64,000 nt of DNA from Mariprofundus ferrinatatus (GCF_002795825.1 NZ_CP018800.1:1240001-1304000); one strand, 5' to 3'. Numbered from the stretch's first letter, positions 51,846-61,138 are shown. The notes: generated from the letters alone by a model not told the origin. Translations and numbers: made by a program.

Positions 51846-51945
51846 ATATCCGCGGCTCAGGAACAGATCCGAACAATCGGATCCGAGCAATAACCGTTCA
51901 TATCCAGTAACATGAAAAATACAAATTATAGTCTACAATCTGAAT

Positions 51946-53505
51946 ATGCTGGCCAGATTATATAGTGCATCCCTGCGGGGACTCGATGCCGAACACGTCG
52001 ATGTCGAGGTGGATCTGTCAAAAGGGCTTCCGTGCTGGAGCTTAGTCGGACTTCCTGAGGGGGCAGTTCGCGAAGCGCGCGACCGTATCCGTTCTGCAGT
52101 CGTTAATTCCGGTTTTGAGTTCCCGCTGCGCCGCATCACGGTCAACCTCTCTCCTGCAGATCGGCGTAAAGATGGCTCACATTTCGATCTGCCAATCGCT
52201 ATCGCCCTGCTCAAGGCGTCCGGACAGCTTTCAGAACAACCCAGGCTGCCGCTGTTGAATGGCAGCAGCGCACCAGCAAAAGATGCTGAAACCCCGTTTC
52301 TGATCGGCGAACTCGCACTGGATGGACGCCTCAATCCGGTTAACGGTGTACTTTCACTGGCCCTTTTCGCACGCCAACAGGGGTTCAGCAGCATCATCCT
52401 GCCAAAAGATAACCTTCGCGAGGCCGTAGCCGTTACAGGGTTGACTGCATACCCGGCAGAACACCTGCTTGCAGTGGCTGAGCACCTGTCAGGCAAATCG
52501 CTTCTACAGAGCGCTGCACGACCCGAAGAGGGTTCTCATGATCGAGAAATTGATATCGATATGGCCGATGTTCGTGGCCAGCAGCAGGCGCGAAGAGCAC
52601 TTGAGATCGCCGCTGCCGGAGGTCATCACCTCCTGATGAGCGGTCCTCCCGGTGTCGGCAAAAGCATGCTGGCAAAATGCCTGCCCGGCATTCTGCCTCC
52701 GTTAACGATGGAACAGGCGCTGGAGGTGACCCGTATCTACAGTGTTTCCGGTGACAACTCCCGCTTTCCAATGAGCAGGTGTCCTCCACTTCGGCAACCG
52801 CATCACTCTGCATCCGATGTCGCAATCATTGGTGGCGGCAGCAATCCGAGACCGGGAGAAGTATCCAAGGCCGACCATGGCATCCTGTTTCTCGATGAGC
52901 TCCCCGAACATAAGCGGATTGTTCTGGAAACACTCAGGCAGCCCCTGGAAGATGGTCGCGTCACCGTGGCGCGTGCCGCTGATACCGTTGAGTTCCCTGC
53001 CCGCTTCCAGCTTATCGCAGCCATGAATCCATGTCCGTGCGGTTACCTCGGACACCCCGTGAAACCGTGTCGCTGTTCACAGGCAGAGATCAGACGTTAC
53101 ATGGGTCGCATCTCAGGTCCGTTGCTCGATCGTTTCGACCTGCGTATCCATGTGCCGCCAGTAGAGCATCACGAGTTGAGTCGCATGCAGCCTGGAGAGC
53201 CTTCGAAAAAGGTGGCCGAACGCATAAAACTGGCGCGTGCCAGGCAGTATGGGCGACTGGGCAGCGGAAACGTCAATGCACGCATGAGTTCCAGCGATAT
53301 CGAACGTGACGCCAAACCGGATGAGGAGGGTGCAAAGCTGATCGATCGAGCCATGAACCATTTTGCCCTGTCTGCCCGCAGTTACCACCGTATTCTGAAA
53401 GTCGCCCGCACCATTGCCGATCTTGATGCCTCTGAAAGCGTCACTGCATCGCATATCGCCGAAGCGCTGCAGTATCGTGGAGAAGACTTCATTGATACAG
53501 CCTGA
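51946..53505 (+). CDS. comM: ComM/YifB-family Mg-chelatase-like AAA+ ATPase
   Basis: A 519-residue helicase-type protein. The N-terminal 180 residues form a Lon-protease-like domain (GLPCWSLVGLPEGAVREARDR-type start). Walker A GPPGVGKSMLAK lies near 228, Walker B FLDELPEH near 315, and the conserved NPCPCGYLGHP with CRCSQAEI near 362-380, which carries zinc-type cysteines, follows. The C-terminal arginine-finger-like LLDRFDLRIHVPP is clear. ComM speeds branch migration during integration of transforming DNA. It may imply natural competence, but no com gene is seen. A bidirectional terminator follows. Confidence 0.93.
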   Translation: MLARLYSASLRGLDAEHVDVEVDLSKGLPCWSLVGLPEGAVREARDRIRSAVVNSGFEFPLRRITVNLSPADRRKDGSHFDLPIAIALLKASGQLSEQPRLPLLNGSSAPAKDAETPFLIGELALDGRLNPVNGVLSLALFARQQGFSSIILPKDNLREAVAVTGLTAYPAEHLLAVAEHLSGKSLLQSAARPEEGSHDREIDIDMADVRGQQQARRALEIAAAGGHHLLMSGPPGVGKSMLAKCLPGILPPLTMEQALEVTRIYSVSGDNSRFPMSRCPPLRQPHHSASDVAIIGGGSNPRPGEVSKADHGILFLDELPEHKRIVLETLRQPLEDGRVTVARAADTVEFPARFQLIAAMNPCPCGYLGHPVKPCRCSQAEIRRYMGRISGPLLDRFDLRIHVPPVEHHELSRMQPGEPSKKVAERIKLARARQYGRLGSGNVNARMSSSDIERDAKPDEEGAKLIDRAMNHFALSARSYHRILKVARTIADLDASESVTASHIAEALQYRGEDFIDTA

Positions 53506-53522
53506 GTTGTATCAAACAGCAT

Positions 53523-53552
53523 AAACAAGGGCCTCCGAAGAGGCCCTTGTTT
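53523..53552. terminator. Bidirectional rho-independent terminator
   Basis: A 13-base-pair perfect stem (AAACAAGGGCCTC / GAGGCCCTTGTTT) with a CGAA tetraloop sits between the convergent comM and peroxidase genes. A-rich and T-rich flanks on both sides let it serve transcripts from either direction. Confidence 0.9.
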
Positions 53553-53573
53553 ATATCTTACAGCTGAAAGCCC

Positions 53574-54641
53574 TTAATCACTCCAGCTAAGTGCATGCCC
53601 TTCTGGTCGTGGCAGCACCGGGAATGTCACCTGTGGCTGCGTGCCGGTCAGGGTTTTCAGGAACTCGACGATATCCGCAGTATCCCCATCAGAGAGTTCG
53701 GTATCGAGCTGGGTCTTGGCCATCACGCGAACGGCCTCATCCAGCGTTTTAACGCCACCATCGTGGAAATACGGGGCAGTGAGTGCCACATTGCGCCAGG
53801 ACTGTACGCGGAAGAGATGATCATCTTCATCCTTGCCGGATACGGATTTCACACCCTCATCGGTGCCATAGGCGAACTTCTGGAAGGTGTTGTTGGTGAA
53901 CAGGGCACCGGAGTGGCATGAGGTACAACCGACCTCGACCACCTTCTGCATGCCGCGCTTGGCAGCCTCGCTGATATCAGCTTTACCCTGGGCATAGAGA
54001 TCGAACGGAGCATCCGGCGTGATCAGTGTGCGTTCAAAAGCGGCAATGGCTTTGGCCATGTTATCGTAGTTCAACGCATTGGCACCAAACACCTTTTCAA
54101 ACAGCGGTCCGTAACCTGCCTCAGTCAGGCGGGCAACCACTTCAGTCTCATCCATGCTGGCCATCTCGACCGGGTTCAGTGGCGGGCCCTTGGCCTGATC
54201 TTCAAGCTGTGGTGCACGACCATCCCAGAACTGGGCGCTCCAGAAAGCGGAGTTCAGCACGGTTGGTGCATTGCGCCCACCGCGCTGCCATTTGTGACCG
54301 ATAGAGAACTGCTGATTGTCCACACCGCCAGTGCCGAGGTTGTGGCAGGAGTTGCAGGAAAAGTTGCCGCTCTTGGAGAGTGCCGGTTCAAAGTAGAGTA
54401 TCTTACCCAGCTCAACCTTCTCTTCTGTCTGAGGATTGTCGGCCGGAACAGGCACTTCGGTTGGCAGCGGGCCCATGCCCTCGGGAAGATCGGCTGGTGG
54501 TGCTGGTGCAGGTTCCGGCTGTGCTGCCGGTTGTGCTGCCTGCTGGACGGCAGGTGTATCCTTGGATGAGTCCGAACAGCCAACTGCTGCTACAGAGAAC
54601 ATCGCCAGTATAGTTATGGTAATCATGGACTTGTTTTTCAC
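53574..54641 (-). CDS. Di-heme cytochrome c peroxidase lipoprotein
   Basis: A 355-residue protein with a lipoprotein signal (lipobox AAVGC, Cys22) followed by a long Ala/Pro/Gln linker (30-70). Two heme-binding motifs are present, CNSCH at 96-100 and CTSCH at 239-243, the MauG/CcpA arrangement that reduces hydrogen peroxide with electrons from a small cytochrome. GTG 54641 is favoured because AAGGAG lies six bases upstream; ATG 54668 would add a charged head. The lipid anchor and linker suggest it faces the periplasm from a membrane. Confidence 0.93.
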   Translation of the reverse strand: MKNKSMITITILAMFSVAAVGCSDSSKDTPAVQQAAQPAAQPEPAPAPPADLPEGMGPLPTEVPVPADNPQTEEKVELGKILYFEPALSKSGNFSCNSCHNLGTGGVDNQQFSIGHKWQRGGRNAPTVLNSAFWSAQFWDGRAPQLEDQAKGPPLNPVEMASMDETEVVARLTEAGYGPLFEKVFGANALNYDNMAKAIAAFERTLITPDAPFDLYAQGKADISEAAKRGMQKVVEVGCTSCHSGALFTNNTFQKFAYGTDEGVKSVSGKDEDDHLFRVQSWRNVALTAPYFHDGGVKTLDEAVRVMAKTQLDTELSDGDTADIVEFLKTLTGTQPQVTFPVLPRPEGHALSWSD

Positions 54642-54774
54642 GGCAAACTCCTTTGAAATTCGATCCATTGAAGACTAAATCGCTGTAATTTGTAGTCAAT
54701 GTTACTTAATTGTATATATTTCTAACCATGCCAATCGAGCCTTTCCTTATCCAGAAAGAGATGATGCAGAGCAG

Positions 54775-55188
54775 ATGATCTCTCCTACCTCTTTGACCAT
54801 CGTCTCCTATGCCGTGCCGGCAACACTGGTTGGTGGCCTCACATTATGGGTAGGACGTGAGCGCAATATTGACTGGAAAATCTGGGAGCCGGTCGTGATG
54901 GCAGTCCCCTTTCTGATGGTGCTGATCTATATCGTGCTGACCTTTGGAAGTATTCACCAGGGGGTAATAGAGATGGGGTTCCATCCCGTTGCCGTGGCGA
55001 TGATTGCAGGCATAGGCGGTTTTCTCGGAGGCCTCACACTGCTGCCACGGATCCTGTTTCCCAACACGGATGTTCCAGATGGAACAGTGTCAGCAGCATC
55101 CGCATTCCTGGTCGGGCTGTTCTGCCTGAAAATGTTTTTCCTGATGGCAGCCTTTGCCAATCCCAAAGCGCTGATTGCACCTGATTAA
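54775..55188 (+). CDS. Small integral membrane protein, unknown
   Basis: A 137-residue protein with four likely membrane helices, near 8-25, 38-58, 70-90 and 103-125. A WVGRERNIDWKIWEP loop lies between the first two. I recognise no family and see no catalytic residues. It is divergent from the peroxidase gene (133 bases apart) and upstream of the seven-PAS kinase gene. It shares a general look with the small membrane proteins at 59129 and 59565, but no clear sequence identity. Confidence 0.55.
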   Translation: MISPTSLTIVSYAVPATLVGGLTLWVGRERNIDWKIWEPVVMAVPFLMVLIYIVLTFGSIHQGVIEMGFHPVAVAMIAGIGGFLGGLTLLPRILFPNTDVPDGTVSAASAFLVGLFCLKMFFLMAAFANPKALIAPD

Positions 55189-55192
55189 GCCG

Positions 55193-55214
55193 ATGAACCT
55201 CTCCGGAGGTTCAT
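55193..55214 (+). terminator. Hairpin after the membrane protein gene, weak terminator at best
   Basis: ATGAACCTC-TCCG-GAGGTTCAT forms a nine-base-pair stem with a tetraloop five bases after the stop codon. It has no T-run, so intrinsic termination is uncertain. It abuts the sigma-54-like promoter that begins at 55216. Confidence 0.4.
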
Positions 55215-55215
55215 G

Positions 55216-55232
55216 TTGGCACGAAAATTGGT
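55216..55232 (+). promoter_or_regulatory. Sigma-54-like -24/-12 promoter
   Basis: TTGGCACGAAAATTGGT matches the RpoN consensus (TGGCAC-N5-TTGCW) at the whole -24 block and the spacing. The only departure is G for C in the -12 GC. A start near 55244 would leave a 75-base leader before the seven-PAS kinase gene at 55320. An enhancer-binding protein would be needed; none is in the window. Confidence 0.5.
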
Positions 55233-55319
55233 TGTATGCTTAAGGATGTTGATGGAAATTGATTAAACCGGGCATGGAGCCCTTCAGACCTGACAGAAAA
55301 TGTCACTAAGGATGGCCTC

Positions 55320-58300
55320 ATGAAAGAAATTATAGACCAGCTCGCCTCACATGACCTGCTGCAGGATATTATTGAGGGCGTCCCTATCCGTATCTTCTGG
55401 AAGGATCGTGACTGCCGCTACCTGGGCTGCAACACCATCTTTGCCTGGGATGCAGGTGTATCCCGCCCGGAGGGACTGGTCGGCAAAACCGATTTCGATT
55501 TGATGTGGAAGGATCAGGCGGAACGCTATCACGCAGATGATTTCAGCATCATGGAGTCCGGCAACTCCCGACTGGCGTATGAGGAGCAACGAACAACACC
55601 GGAAGGCGAGACAATCTGGCTGCGCACCTCGAAGGTGCCGCTGCGCGGCAAAAACGATGAAGTCATTGGCATTCTTGGCATCTATGAAGATATCACCGCA
55701 GAAAAAAACAAGCAGATAGCCCTGCAAAACTCTGAAAAGACACTTAACCATATTTTCAACAGCCTTCAGGAGGCCTATTACCGCACCGACATTGAGGGGC
55801 GGATAATCAAGGTTTCTCCTTCCGCAGGTGCAATGATGGCCTGCGAGGCGGAAGAGCTTTTAGGTCAGGAAATTGCTCAATTCTATCTCCATGAAAGCGG
55901 CCGCGAGCAATTCCTCAAAGAGCTGCATGAAAATAACGGCACTGTTTACAACTTTGAAGCTCAGATCAGAAGAGTGGATGGTGAAATCATCTGGGTATCG
56001 ACCAACGCCCACTATTTCCGCAACATGCAAGGAGATGTTACCGGGGTAGAAGGCACCATCAGGGATGTAACAAAGCAGAAGCAGGTAGAAATGGACCTTA
56101 GGGATATTCGCCACAGGTATCAGCAGGCGCAGCGCATTGCCCACCTCGGCCATTGGCAACTCGACCTGACCAACAATGCACTGACCTGGTCCGAAGAGGT
56201 ATTCCTCATCTTTGAGATCACTCCGGAGCAGTTCGGCGCCTCCTACGAAGCGTTTCTGGATGCTGTCCATCCCGAGGATCGCGATTATGTCAACACGGCT
56301 TATTCCGACTCTCTTAACAACAGAACCGGCTTCGACATCGAACACCGGCTGCTGCTGCAGGATGGCCGTATCAAATGGGTAAACGGGCGCTGTGAAACCA
56401 GTTATGCCGAGGATGGAACAGCGCTCTATTCGACCGGTACCGTTCTCGATATCACTGATCGTAAACTGGCTGAACAGGAACTGCATCAGGAGGCAGCCTT
56501 CCGCAACCAGCTTATGGATCGTGCTTCGGAGGGCATTGCTGTGTGGTGCTCCGAAGGTGATGAGGGCTCTGCAAAATTTATTACCTGGAACCGGCGTATG
56601 CAGGAGATCACCGGTTACACACGGGATGAGATCAACAGACACGGCTGGCTTGAAACCATTTACGACAACGAAACCGAACGAAACCGAGCCAGAGATACCA
56701 TGCAGAGCGTCATCGCTGGTAACCCCAACTTTGGAAAGGACTTCGAAATCGTTACCAAGAGCGGAGAAAGACGAACCGTGCACATCTCCTCCTCTGCCAT
56801 CTACCAGGAGGAATGCACACCCTGTGTGCTCGCACTGATTCAGGATGTCACCGAGCACAGAGTGCAGCAGCGCCTGCTGAGTGATGAGCGCAAGCGCTTT
56901 AAAATGCTGTTTGAATCCTCCAGCGACGGCATCTTCATTCTCGATATGCATGGCCATTTCATCGACATCAACCGCACTGCACATGAACGGCTGGGCTACA
57001 GCAAGGATGAGATGATGGCGATGAGCATCAGGGAGCTCGATCCGCCCGAATTCGCCGCAAGGGTTCCCGAACGTATCGCCATGATCAAAAAACATGGTGC
57101 CGCCACCTTTGAAACCGCCCACTACAGAAAAGATGGCTCCATCATGCCGGTAGAAATCAACTCGAGGATTATCGAGCTCGACGGCGAACCGGTGTTTTAC
57201 AGTGTGCTTCGTGATATCAGCGATCGAAAAAAAGCTGAAGAGGAGTTGCAGCTCGCCAAATTCGTGATGGATCATGCTCCGGTCAATATCACCTTCATCG
57301 ACTCCGATGCCCGCATTCGCTACCTGAACGGGACGGGCTGTGAAACACTGGGGTATTCACAGGAGGAGGCGCTGAATCTTTGCATCCCCGATATCGACCC
57401 CCTCTTTCCTATCGAGATATGGGGGGAACACTGGGCCGACCTGAAGGCCAGAAAATCACTCATTGTCGAAACCCAGCATCAGCGAAAGAGTGGAGAAATA
57501 TTTCCGATCGAGGTCATGGCCAACTACATGGAGTTCGGCGACAAGGCCTATAATGTTGCCTTTGACAGGGACATTAGCGATCGCAAACTGGCTGAAGCAG
57601 CCATGCAGCGCTTCCGTGTTGCCCTTGATAACAGTGCAGACGCGATTTTCATCATAGATCGCAGCTCCATGATGTTTATCGATATGAATGAAGCCGCATG
57701 CAACAGAATGGGCTATACCCGGCAGGAACTGCTCGCCATGGGCCCCGGTGACATCACGCCATACCTGAGTCGCGAACAGCTTGAGGCCTCCTTTGACCAG
57801 ATGTTCAGGGATGGAAGTGATAGCAGCACCATCGACACGGTTCACGCCTGCAAGGATGGCTCGGAATTCCCGGTGGAGGTTCGCCTGAGATCCTTTAAGG
57901 AAGATGGCAGGGAGCTGCTTGTTGCGATTGCACGAGATGTTTCCGATCGCAAGGATCTCGAAGAGCAGCTGCGTCATTCACAAAAAATGGAGGCGGTAGG
58001 CACGCTGGTCGGAGGCATCGCCCATGACTTCAACAATATGCTGGCAGCCATTCAGGGGAATGTTTATCTGGCAAAAATGCAGTTAAGGGACCATCCTCAG
58101 TTGGGTGACAGGTTGCGCAACATCGAGAAACTGGGCAACCGTGCAGCCGAAATGGTACAGCAGCTTCTCACCTTTGCCCGAAAGGACAGCGTGACGAAGC
58201 GCGTATTCAGCCTCAACCCCTTCATGAAAGAGGGCTTCAAGCTGGCTAAAACCCTCATCCCGGAGAACATCGACCACCAGACCAGCATCTGCAGTGAACC

Positions 58301-59117
58301 ACTGAGAATCGAAGGAGATGCCACGCAGCTGCAGCAGGTGTTGATGAACCTGCTGACCAATGCGGTTGATGCAGTTGCCGAGGTTCCGAACCCTGCGATT
58401 CAATGCTCGCTTACACCTTTCTGCGCTGATCCTGCCTTCCTTAAAAAACATCCCACATTAACCGGCAACAGGTTCGCCTGTATAAGCGTTGCCGATAACG
58501 GCCATGGCATTCCTGAGGATCAGCTGTCGAATATTTTCGAGCCTTTCTATACCACCAAGGAGGTCGGCAAAGGTACGGGACTTGGTCTTGCCATGCTCTA
58601 CGGTGCGGTGCAGACGCACGATGGCGCGATCGAGGTCGAAAGCAAGGTGAACGGTGGATCTCTGTTCCGCATTTTCCTGCCATTGAGCAAGCAGAAAAGT
58701 GAGCCTTCCGCAGTGAGCAAGGCCGATGTCATGGATGGAGCAGGCAGAACCATCCTGATTGCGGATGATGATAAAGATGTCCGTCAGACAACCTGCGAGG
58801 TATTGCGCAGTCTGGGTTATCGGATCATTGAAGCGGAAGACGGAGAATCAGCACTGAACCTGTTCAGGAAACACCGCAGTGAAATCGATCTCATTATCTC
58901 GGATGTTGTAATGCCTAAAATTGGAGGTGCCGTGCTGTTAGAGGCAGTGCGCCAGATTAATGCAGAGCTTCCGGTAATCCTGGTAACCGGTTACGACAGG
59001 GACCATGTTCTGAATGAGGATGCGCAGATGGATTTCTGCCGCGTGGTTAACAAGCCATTTGATATTGATCTGTTATCGCACACGGTTCAGGAGCTTCTCG
59101 CCGCAGACCGGAACTGA
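55320..59117 (+). CDS. Soluble hybrid histidine kinase with seven PAS domains: 7xPAS-HisKA-HATPase-REC
   Basis: A 1265-residue cytoplasmic kinase without membrane helices. PAS domains start near residues 10, 140, 262, 395, 522, 645 and 762; several end in the usual DITDRK/DISDRK linker. The His box is HDFNNMLAAIQGN near 901, the ATPase has NLLTNAVDAV, DNGHGIP and GTGLGLAMLYG, and the receiver carries IISDVVMPKIGG near 1200. It belongs to the same paralogous group as the kinases at 25135 and 31266. A sigma-54-like promoter lies 88 bases upstream. So many PAS domains suggest integration of several redox or ligand inputs. The output partner is not encoded nearby. Confidence 0.92.
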   Translation: MKEIIDQLASHDLLQDIIEGVPIRIFWKDRDCRYLGCNTIFAWDAGVSRPEGLVGKTDFDLMWKDQAERYHADDFSIMESGNSRLAYEEQRTTPEGETIWLRTSKVPLRGKNDEVIGILGIYEDITAEKNKQIALQNSEKTLNHIFNSLQEAYYRTDIEGRIIKVSPSAGAMMACEAEELLGQEIAQFYLHESGREQFLKELHENNGTVYNFEAQIRRVDGEIIWVSTNAHYFRNMQGDVTGVEGTIRDVTKQKQVEMDLRDIRHRYQQAQRIAHLGHWQLDLTNNALTWSEEVFLIFEITPEQFGASYEAFLDAVHPEDRDYVNTAYSDSLNNRTGFDIEHRLLLQDGRIKWVNGRCETSYAEDGTALYSTGTVLDITDRKLAEQELHQEAAFRNQLMDRASEGIAVWCSEGDEGSAKFITWNRRMQEITGYTRDEINRHGWLETIYDNETERNRARDTMQSVIAGNPNFGKDFEIVTKSGERRTVHISSSAIYQEECTPCVLALIQDVTEHRVQQRLLSDERKRFKMLFESSSDGIFILDMHGHFIDINRTAHERLGYSKDEMMAMSIRELDPPEFAARVPERIAMIKKHGAATFETAHYRKDGSIMPVEINSRIIELDGEPVFYSVLRDISDRKKAEEELQLAKFVMDHAPVNITFIDSDARIRYLNGTGCETLGYSQEEALNLCIPDIDPLFPIEIWGEHWADLKARKSLIVETQHQRKSGEIFPIEVMANYMEFGDKAYNVAFDRDISDRKLAEAAMQRFRVALDNSADAIFIIDRSSMMFIDMNEAACNRMGYTRQELLAMGPGDITPYLSREQLEASFDQMFRDGSDSSTIDTVHACKDGSEFPVEVRLRSFKEDGRELLVAIARDVSDRKDLEEQLRHSQKMEAVGTLVGGIAHDFNNMLAAIQGNVYLAKMQLRDHPQLGDRLRNIEKLGNRAAEMVQQLLTFARKDSVTKRVFSLNPFMKEGFKLAKTLIPENIDHQTSICSEPLRIEGDATQLQQVLMNLLTNAVDAVAEVPNPAIQCSLTPFCADPAFLKKHPTLTGNRFACISVADNGHGIPEDQLSNIFEPFYTTKEVGKGTGLGLAMLYGAVQTHDGAIEVESKVNGGSLFRIFLPLSKQKSEPSAVSKADVMDGAGRTILIADDDKDVRQTTCEVLRSLGYRIIEAEDGESALNLFRKHRSEIDLIISDVVMPKIGGAVLLEAVRQINAELPVILVTGYDRDHVLNEDAQMDFCRVVNKPFDIDLLSHTVQELLAADRN

Positions 59118-59128
59118 CAGTATAAGCT

Positions 59129-59545
59129 TTACTCGGTCGGCCAGCCATTGAAATAGGCGTCGCCGGAGAGGGCAAAAAGAAATACGCGACTCATGGCAAA
59201 GATGCCCGAGATACTCAGGCTGGCGATCACATTGACCAACAGCTTGGCAGCCACTGTATCCGCCTTGACAAGATAACGCGGCGTGAGCACAAAACTTCCA
59301 ACCACCGCTGCCCCGATCACCTGCATCACCCAGAAGAATGTCCAGATACCGGTGCCCTGATAGAGCGCATCTACCGAGCCGAAAAAGATGTATGCCATGC
59401 CGACCACAGTAATCCACGGCATGAACAGAAAGGCGGCTTCAAAGGGGTGTATCGCGTTGAAGTGGCGTCCTTTGGAGTGGACCATGGTGGCAAATACAAC
59501 GAGAACCAGTGCATAGATCAACAATGACTGAAGTAGCGGACTCAC
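59129..59545 (-). CDS. Small integral membrane protein, unknown
   Basis: A 138-residue protein with four predicted helices, near 5-22, 38-58, 68-90 and 103-125. Conserved-looking features are HPFEAAFLFMPWITVVGMAY and LTPRYLVKAD. The family is not recognised. It is the last gene of a leftward group of four (61041 to 59129) and starts 19 bases after the larger membrane protein gene. It converges on the seven-PAS kinase gene with only 11 bases between stops. Confidence 0.6.
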   Translation of the reverse strand: MSPLLQSLLIYALVLVVFATMVHSKGRHFNAIHPFEAAFLFMPWITVVGMAYIFFGSVDALYQGTGIWTFFWVMQVIGAAVVGSFVLTPRYLVKADTVAAKLLVNVIASLSISGIFAMSRVFLFALSGDAYFNGWPTE

Positions 59546-59564
59546 TTATATCCCTGCTTCCGAA

Positions 59565-60218
59565 TCATAACCAACCTCGCTGATGCATAAGAAATTCGAA
59601 TGTTTCGAGCAGCATATTTACATTTTCCGGCAGAAACAAAAAGAGCACAAAGGCTATGGCTACCATGATCAGGAAAAGCAGCAGGATGCCTGATATCATG
59701 GCAAAAAAGACTTTCCAGCCACCGAGTCCACAATGGAAACGCAAGCCCTTCCAGTTCAGAACCAGATTCCAGAGTGCCATCACCGGCCCCAGATAAGGAC
59801 CCCAGGCAATCACGAATGGTGGTCCGCTATAAGCGCATACCTGAAATACCGAGGCCATAGAAACAGGTTTTCCGGAGAGTTTGCTTAACGACCAGCTCAA
59901 CCATCTGCTCCACAGCAACGAAGTGGAGAGACCAATGGCAAGTGACACAGGCAGAATCGAGATAAAGATCAGTGCCCCCACTACCATGTTCGGAGCCAGA
60001 CTCGATGCAATCGCACCGAATGTTGTGGTCATAAGGATTGATGGAATGGAGAGGTACATGGCGAGCAGAATCGCACTATCCTTCAGGTTCTTTGCCTCAG
60101 GCATGCCCTTGAACATCCGTTTCGGGAAAAACAGGGCCACCAGAAAGATCGAAAAAAACACCTCCGCCAGCTTGTCGCGACGGTAGTAGGTATACTGGGG
60201 GTTAAAACGGCCGCTCAT
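59565..60218 (-). CDS. Yip1-like integral membrane protein
   Basis: A 217-residue protein with about five helices, the first near 50 and the last near 175-198. The pattern ALFFPKRMFKGMPEA at the N-terminal cytoplasmic edge and YSGPPFVIAWGPYLGPVMALW in the third or fourth helix resembles bacterial Yip1-domain proteins, whose function is not known. It is co-oriented with the gene upstream at 60288 (69 bases apart) and the one downstream at 59129, and may form a membrane complex with the latter. The identification is by pattern only. Confidence 0.6.
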   Translation of the reverse strand: MSGRFNPQYTYYRRDKLAEVFFSIFLVALFFPKRMFKGMPEAKNLKDSAILLAMYLSIPSILMTTTFGAIASSLAPNMVVGALIFISILPVSLAIGLSTSLLWSRWLSWSLSKLSGKPVSMASVFQVCAYSGPPFVIAWGPYLGPVMALWNLVLNWKGLRFHCGLGGWKVFFAMISGILLLFLIMVAIAFVLFLFLPENVNMLLETFEFLMHQRGWL

Positions 60219-60287
60219 AATGCGCAGGCGTGCTCAGATTGATGCTGTGAACCAATCCACATTACCCGCAATGCGCCTGACATCGGC

Positions 60288-60692
60288 TTAATCACGTTTG
60301 CAGATCGGACGATAGTCGGGCTCTTCCACCGCACGGGTGATGGAGTCAACAAAACTTGCCAGTTCATCGAAACTGAGAACGGATAGCAGTTTGGCAAGAA
60401 TCTTCGCATCGACACTGGCCATGACCGAATCACCGTTGGCAAGTTTTACCTCAACGCCGGTAGCATTGAAGCTCTTCACCCCTTCCGCCTCAGCCATCAA
60501 TGCCTCGGACATATCCAGTGTAGCCATGAAGAGTGCTTCAATTCTGTCATTGGTCACCTCATCCAGATCATCCGGAAGCAGCACCAGCAGCTCATCACCC
60601 TTCTCTTTCAACAGGGTTGCAACTCCGAGTTCATTGACCTGCGCTATAAAAAGATCCCGCGGCCGCGGATCAAAAAAGACATACTCAAGCAT
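60288..60692 (-). CDS. Soluble hypothetical protein
   Basis: A 134-residue acidic protein with no signal peptide or membrane segment. It begins LEYVFFDPRPRDLFIAQVNE and includes LLVLLPDDLDEVTNDRIEAL and a C-terminal helical block, LSFDELASFVDSI. I do not recognise the family. Its start overlaps the end of the upstream membrane protein gene by eight bases, so it is translationally coupled. It could be a cytoplasmic partner of the surrounding membrane proteins; that is inference from position only. Confidence 0.6.
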   Translation of the reverse strand: MLEYVFFDPRPRDLFIAQVNELGVATLLKEKGDELLVLLPDDLDEVTNDRIEALFMATLDMSEALMAEAEGVKSFNATGVEVKLANGDSVMASVDAKILAKLLSVLSFDELASFVDSITRAVEEPDYRPICKRD

Positions 60693-61041
60693 TCTTATTC
60701 AATTCAGCATCCGGCTCGCCTGTTGTTGCATCACCTGACTTTGCAAGTTTCAGAACCGCCGTCGCTGTCTCCACAGCAAGTCTCAGCTCTACAGTTCTGG
60801 CCGAAAACAGAGCCGCCGCAATGACATTACTGACACCCAATGAAACCATCAGCCAAACGATCACAACTGGTGCATAACTTGTTTCAAAGACGCTGCCGGA
60901 TGCAAGTTTATAAAACAGGACGATCGGCACAAAAAAGATGACTAGCGTTATAACTGCCCAGGCGATCAACCTTCTCGGTTCGCGCTTATCAAGTTCAGAT
61001 TTTGTCTCTTCAATCGCGTTCTCTAATGATTCAGTTCCCAT
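60685..61041 (-). CDS. Small two-helix membrane protein, unknown
   Basis: A 118-residue protein. ATG 61041 is chosen because GGAGGAG lies nine bases upstream; the longer frame from TTG 61059 runs through that ribosome site. A charged N-terminal helix (ENAIEETKSELDKREPRR) precedes two hydrophobic segments, near residues 29-50 and 60-85, and a polar tail. It looks like a small membrane-associated protein of unknown role. It heads the leftward four-gene group ending at 59129 and lies 97 bases after the OsmC gene. Confidence 0.55.
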   Translation of the reverse strand: MGTESLENAIEETKSELDKREPRRLIAWAVITLVIFFVPIVLFYKLASGSVFETSYAPVVIVWLMVSLGVSNVIAAALFSARTVELRLAVETATAVLKLAKSGDATTGEPDAELNKNA

Positions 61042-61138
61042 TAGAATAAACTCCTCCAAGCTTAACCTGTTTCGACAATCACAATGGCCCGATGCAATAC
61101 CTCGCTACAGCTGCAAGGTGATGGTGCGCATCGGTTGC

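Noticed and set aside
51866-51884. Small inverted repeat GATCCGA-N4-TCGGATC between the HD-GYP and comM genes
   Set aside because: Short stem, no T-run and no clear promoter geometry, so neither terminator nor operator can be supported.
55860-57275. A 471-codon open frame on the minus strand inside the seven-PAS kinase gene
   Set aside because: It lies wholly antisense to a protein with clear PAS motifs in every repeat; no ribosome site or family pattern is seen.
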